Origin: Mycobacterium sp.
GTDB lineage: Bacteria > Actinomycetota > Actinomycetes > Mycobacteriales > Mycobacteriaceae
DNA: 46,945 nt
NCBI RefSeq assembly: GCF_019247635.1
Contig: NZ_JAFBAR010000087.1
Coordinates: 1 to 46,945, forward strand
Direction: 5' to 3'
This document shows, in pieces, positions 43,271-46,945 of this stretch. The translations under genes and the position numbers were made by a program. Positions within the stretch are counted from its first letter, which is position 1. Every line of letters starts with the position of its first letter. Below the pieces are notes generated by a model, which saw only the letters and a list, made by a program, of their open reading frames with translations, did no database searches and was not told the origin of the DNA.

Positions 43271-43942
43271 ATGGAAACTTCGAATTTGGTTGCCTCGGTA
43301 TTCAAGGTCGGCTCTGCGGTGCGGCGGCGGCGGATCTTCCACCCGGTGGGCGTGCATGCGACAGGATCGATCGAGCGCGTCGCGCCGGCCAGCGAGGGGC
43401 TACCGATACCGTCGTCGGGTGTTGTCGCGCGGCTGTCCAAGGCCGTCGGCACACCCGGCGCGTGGCCCGACGCGATCGGCCTGGCCGTCAGGGTCACAAC
43501 GCACGACGCCGCGGCGTGGGACATCCTGCTCGTGTCCGCGGGCTCCGGCGTCTTGACCCGCGCCATCGGGCTGCGACCGGTCACCTCGTGGACGGACCAC
43601 GCGCTGACGACGTTGATGCCGCTGCGTTACCGCGGAGAAAACTGGTGGCTGCGGGCACGAATCAGCACCGCCATCGGCGGCTCCGGTTTGGCGGTGGACA
43701 ACCTGCGCGAGCACATCGCTGGGCAACCCATCGACGTCGTTGTTGATCAAGCGTGCGGCGCTTCACCTTTCAGCCCGTTGGCTCGACTGACGTTGACGGA
43801 GGCGGTCGATCCCCGACCCGGCGACCTATCGTTCGATCCCACGCTCAATACGGCAGCGGGGGTGGAGCTGTACCCGAGGTGGCTCACGCGCCTGCGTTCA
43901 AGCGCCTACGACGGCAGCCGCGAGGGCAGGCCGCCCAACTGA
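43271..43942 (+). CDS. Conserved actinobacterial protein of unknown function
   Basis: The product is 223 residues. I recognise the actinobacterial family sometimes annotated as phosphodiesterase, without knowing firm biochemical support. Landmarks are FHPVGVHATGSIERVAP, VVARLSKAVGTPGAWPDAIG, RPVTSWTDHALTTLMPLRYR and WWLRARISTAIGG, a layout faintly reminiscent of catalase-like barrels. No signal peptide is visible. The ATG at 43271 has no good ribosome-binding site. The stop is 6 bp from the convergent ThDP-enzyme stop. Confidence 0.65.
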   Translation: METSNLVASVFKVGSAVRRRRIFHPVGVHATGSIERVAPASEGLPIPSSGVVARLSKAVGTPGAWPDAIGLAVRVTTHDAAAWDILLVSAGSGVLTRAIGLRPVTSWTDHALTTLMPLRYRGENWWLRARISTAIGGSGLAVDNLREHIAGQPIDVVVDQACGASPFSPLARLTLTEAVDPRPGDLSFDPTLNTAAGVELYPRWLTRLRSSAYDGSREGRPPN

Positions 43943-43948
43943 CCGTAA

Positions 43949-45595
43949 CTACAGCGTCTCGTCCAGCTCACCGAGCCGGTCGGTCAGGCGCAGGTTCTCT
44001 GAGTAGTCGACCGGGCAAGCTATCACCGACACGCCGTCGTCGTCGAGCGCGGCGCGCAGCGTCGGCAGCAACTCTGTGGCGCTGGTGATCCGATACCCCT
44101 TGGCGCCGAAGCTCTCCGCATATTTGACGACATCGGGATTACCGAACTTCACGTAGTAGTGCTCGCCGAGTTCGAGGTCCATCTTCCATTCGATGAGGCC
44201 GTATCCGCCGTCCTCCCAAATCAACACCACCAGCGGTATCTTTTCCCGAACCGCGGTCTCGATCTCCTGCGAGTTCATCAAGAAGGCGCCGTCGCCCACG
44301 ACCGCGAGCACCTTCGACTCGGGCTGGGCAAGCTTGACCCCCAGTGCCCCCGGCAACGCGAAACCCATGGTGGACAACCCGTTTGACACGAGACAGGTGT
44401 TGGGCTCGTAGGTCGGATACAGGCGGGCCATCCACATCTTGGTGGCACCGGTGTCGACCAGCACGACGTCGCTACGGCCCAGTGCCGCCCGGGTGTCGGC
44501 GACTATTCGCTGCGGCGCCAGCGGATAACGTGAATCTTGTTGCCCCCGAGCGTATTCCTCGGCCAGCAATCCCGATCCGGGTACATCGGTGTCGTTGTCG
44601 AACCGCTGGCCGTTCAGCGCGCCGGCGACCGCATCGAGGGAGGCACTGATGTCGCCGATGATCCCGACGTCAACCGAATAGTGTGTGTCGACCTCGGCCG
44701 GGAAGCGGTGGATGTGGATGATGCTCTTGTCGGCCTGCGGGTTGATCCGCACCGGGTCGAACTCCTGCAACTCGTACCCAACCGCAACGACGACGTCGGC
44801 GTTGTCGAATCCGAAGTTGACGTAGTCGTGCCGCATGAACCCAAGGGTTCCGAGGCTGTTCGGGTGGTCGTCAGGCATGACGCCCTTGCCGTGGAAGGTG
44901 TTGGCCACCTGGACTCCGAGCTGCTCGGCAAAGCGGATCAGCGCCGCGGTCGCATGGGAACGGGCGGCGCCGTGCCCGGCAAGGACCACCGGCCGCTTAG
45001 CCCCGCGCAGGATGTCGACGGCGCGTTCCACCTGGCCGGGCGCCGGCGCGTCGGCGCGAACCACGTTGCGCGGCAAGGGGTTCAGGTCGTAGTCGGTGTC
45101 GTCTCCGTCTATGTGTTCGGGCACGGCCAGATACACCGCGGCCGGGCGTTCGGTTTCGGCGAGCTTGAACGCCTTGCGGAAGATCTCCGGGATGGCGCGA
45201 GCGGTGGGGATGCCGTCGGACCAGCGGGTGATCGGCGCGAACATCCGGACCAGGTCGACGTACTGGTGCGACTCCTTGTACTGGCGATCCTGACCGACCT
45301 GCGCGGAGATCGCGACCACGGGTGTGCTGTTGGTGCTCGCGTCGGCGACGCCGAGCTGCATGTTGATCGCGCCAGGTCCCAGCGTGGCGGAAACCACCCC
45401 GGCCCGGCCGGTGACGCGGCCATACATCTCGGCCATGAACGCGGCCCCCTGCTCATGCCGGGTGAGCACGTAGCGGATCTCCGAGCCGGCCAGCGCCTGC
45501 ACGAAGCGGATGTTCTCCTCGCCCGGCAGTCCGAACACGACAGAAACGCCCTCGTTTTCCAGGCACTTAACAATCAGCTCGGCGGCTGTGGTCAT
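43949..45595 (-). CDS. Thiamine-diphosphate enzyme, acetolactate-synthase-like
   Basis: The product is 548 residues with the three ThDP domains. The catalytic Glu lies in VLTRHEQGAAFMAEMYGRVT; the middle domain has RPVVLAGHGAARSHATAALI; and the cofactor-binding motif VVGDGAFLMNSQEIETAVRE begins with GDG and ends about 28 residues later at the ED-G-Y of WEDGGYG. It resembles acetolactate synthase large subunits, but no regulatory subunit gene is adjacent, so it may be a catabolic or decarboxylating member. The ATG at 45595 is supported by GGGAGG six bases upstream. It is divergent from gabD1 across 73 bp, a plausible functional pairing through aldehyde production. Confidence 0.85.
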   Translation of the reverse strand: MTTAAELIVKCLENEGVSVVFGLPGEENIRFVQALAGSEIRYVLTRHEQGAAFMAEMYGRVTGRAGVVSATLGPGAINMQLGVADASTNSTPVVAISAQVGQDRQYKESHQYVDLVRMFAPITRWSDGIPTARAIPEIFRKAFKLAETERPAAVYLAVPEHIDGDDTDYDLNPLPRNVVRADAPAPGQVERAVDILRGAKRPVVLAGHGAARSHATAALIRFAEQLGVQVANTFHGKGVMPDDHPNSLGTLGFMRHDYVNFGFDNADVVVAVGYELQEFDPVRINPQADKSIIHIHRFPAEVDTHYSVDVGIIGDISASLDAVAGALNGQRFDNDTDVPGSGLLAEEYARGQQDSRYPLAPQRIVADTRAALGRSDVVLVDTGATKMWMARLYPTYEPNTCLVSNGLSTMGFALPGALGVKLAQPESKVLAVVGDGAFLMNSQEIETAVREKIPLVVLIWEDGGYGLIEWKMDLELGEHYYVKFGNPDVVKYAESFGAKGYRITSATELLPTLRAALDDDGVSVIACPVDYSENLRLTDRLGELDETL

Positions 45596-45668
45596 CCGGC
45601 ACCTCCCTGTGGCCACGATAGTGGCAGGCTAGATAGCGGAAGTTCCCACAACCCCGAAGGACGTCACC

Positions 45669-46945
45669 GTGCCCATCGCCACGATCAACCCGGCCACCGG
45701 CGAGACAGTCAAGACCTTCACTCCCGCAACCGACGACGAAGTCGACGCCGCGATCGCGCGCGCCCACGAGCGATTCCTCGACTACCGCCACAACACCACC
45801 TTCGCGCAGCGCGCCGAATGGGCGAACGCCACGGCAGACCTGCTGGAGAAGGAGGCCGACGAAACCGCGGCGATGATGACCCTCGAAATGGGCAAGACGC
45901 TGAAATCGGCCAAGGCGGAAGCGCTCAAGTGCGCCAAGGGTTTTCGCTATTACGCCGAGAACGCCGAGAAGCTGCTGGCGGACGAGCCGGCAGAGGCGTC
46001 AAAGGTCGGCGCGAAGCAGGCATACACCCGCTACCAACCGCTCGGCGTGGTGTTGGCCGTCATGCCGTGGAACTTTCCACTTTGGCAGGCCGTCCGCTTC
46101 GCCGCGCCGGCGCTGATGGCCGGCAACGTCGGCCTGCTCAAGCACGCGTCCAACGTGCCGCAGTCCGCGCTCTATCTCTCCGACGTCATTGCCCGCGGCG
46201 GCTTCCCGGACGGCTGCTTCCAGACGCTGCTGGTGTCCTCCAGCGCGGTCGAGCGCATCCTGCGCGATCCCCGTGTCGTAGCGGCGACCCTCACCGGCAG
46301 CGAACCGGCCGGCCAGTCGGTCGCCGCCATTTGCGGCGACGAGATCAAACCCACCGTACTAGAGCTTGGCGGCAGTGACCCGTTCATCGTGATGCCATCC
46401 GCCGAGTTAGACGAGGCGGTCAAGACGGCTGTCACCAGCCGCGTGCAGAACAACGGCCAGTCCTGCATCGCCGCAAAGCGATTCATCGTTCACGCCGACA
46501 TCTACGACGCCTTCGTCGACAAGTTCGTCGAGCGCGTGCAAGCACTCAACGTCGGCGATCCGACCGACCCGGACACCGACGTGGGTCCGTTGGCCACCGA
46601 GTCTGGCCGTGACGAAATCGCGAAGCAGGTCGACGACGCCGTCGCGGCAGGCGCGAAGGTCCGTTGCGGCGGCAAGACGCCCGATGGGCCGGGCTGGTTC
46701 TACCCGCCGACGGTGATCACCGACATCAGCAAGGACATGGCGCTGTACACCGAGGAGGTCTTCGGTCCGGTTGCGTCGATGTACCGGGCCGCCGGCATCG
46801 ACGAAGCCATCGAGATCGCCAACGCCACGACTTTCGGCCTGGGGTCGAATGCCTGGACCAATGACGAGGCCGAGCAGCAGCGCTTCATCGACGACATCGA
46901 GGCCGGCCAGGTCTTCATCAACGGGATGGTCGTGTCCTACCCGGA
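45669..46945 (+). CDS. gabD1: Succinate-semialdehyde dehydrogenase GabD1, partial (C-terminus outside window)
   Basis: The frame is open from GTG 45669 to the window end, 425 residues; the full enzyme is about 457 in M. tuberculosis (Rv0234c), so about 30 residues are missing. Aldehyde dehydrogenase motifs are intact: VLAVMPWNFPLWQAVR, LLKHASNVP for NADP binding, TLTGSEPAGQ, the general base Glu in VLELGGSDPF, and the catalytic Cys in NNGQSCIAAKRFIV. It oxidises succinate semialdehyde to succinate, feeding the Sdh1 complex encoded in the same window. No frameshift is visible. Confidence 0.9.
   Translation, partial: MPIATINPATGETVKTFTPATDDEVDAAIARAHERFLDYRHNTTFAQRAEWANATADLLEKEADETAAMMTLEMGKTLKSAKAEALKCAKGFRYYAENAEKLLADEPAEASKVGAKQAYTRYQPLGVVLAVMPWNFPLWQAVRFAAPALMAGNVGLLKHASNVPQSALYLSDVIARGGFPDGCFQTLLVSSSAVERILRDPRVVAATLTGSEPAGQSVAAICGDEIKPTVLELGGSDPFIVMPSAELDEAVKTAVTSRVQNNGQSCIAAKRFIVHADIYDAFVDKFVERVQALNVGDPTDPDTDVGPLATESGRDEIAKQVDDAVAAGAKVRCGGKTPDGPGWFYPPTVITDISKDMALYTEEVFGPVASMYRAAGIDEAIEIANATTFGLGSNAWTNDEAEQQRFIDDIEAGQVFINGMVVSYP

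Noticed and set aside
44537..46378. 613-codon frame overlapping the ThDP enzyme and gabD1.
   Set aside because: Antisense to one real gene and out of frame with the other; no protein similarity.

Overview
The window is about 47 kb of GC-rich DNA from a mycobacterium, most likely a slow-growing non-tuberculous species such as a member of the M. avium complex (species is inference). The identification rests on a PPE N-terminus, AAC(2')-I, AftD, HtdX/FabG4, FadE5, the Sdh1 operon, FecB2 and NirBD, which follow the order I remember for M. tuberculosis Rv0280-Rv0234c. Locus names given below come from memory, not from a search.

Layout. 1-4.5 kb: start of a PPE gene behind a Zur-type box, an MpaB-like (DUF2236) protein, two TetR regulators, a VOC protein and an alpha/beta hydrolase. 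4.5-10.2 kb: a vapC remnant, the fused acyl-CoA dehydrogenase FadE6, and FadD2. Between these last two lies an accessory insert: a Gly/Trp-rich secreted protein, a relatively AT-rich stretch with 8-bp TACTGA repeats, and an orphan ribbon-helix-helix (RHH) protein. 10.3-15 kb: the LigD-like polymerase PolD2, a tetR stub, the lipoprotein FecB2, PxpB/PxpC and AAC(2')-I. 15-21 kb: a narK3 remnant, a three-gene siroheme-type operon (HemD-like regulator, chelatase, HTH-less TetR-like protein), and nirBD facing it. 21-26.6 kb: a DUF302/HxlR divergent pair, then the Sdh1 operon and a 51-residue ORF. 26.6-34.1 kb: an oxygenase/flavin reductase pair and the lipid genes fadE5, fadA2, fabG4 and htdX. 34.1-46.9 kb: a ClC channel, a TetR, LpqI, a small membrane protein, AftD, a lipase-maturation-factor-like protein, a conserved unknown, a ThDP enzyme and a partial gabD1.

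How it fits together. FadD2, FadE6, FadE5, FadA2, FabG4 and HtdX cover fatty-acid activation, dehydrogenation, thiolysis, reduction and hydration. FadE5 and the fadA2/fabG4 divergon share a TTACT-N4-RGTAA site, suggesting one regulator. The HemD-like/chelatase operon can plausibly supply siroheme for NirB, but the nitrate/nitrite transporter gene beside it has been reduced to a stub. Three gene remnants (vapC, tetR, narK3) show repeated small deletions.

The least explained structure is the RHH gene at 8196-8552. TACTGA repeats with an exact 8-bp period lie just upstream and again about 0.25 kb further up. This resembles the operator/centromere arrays of ParG- or omega-type partition proteins, but no ParA gene is present. 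No rRNA, tRNA, CRISPR array or intact insertion sequence was seen.
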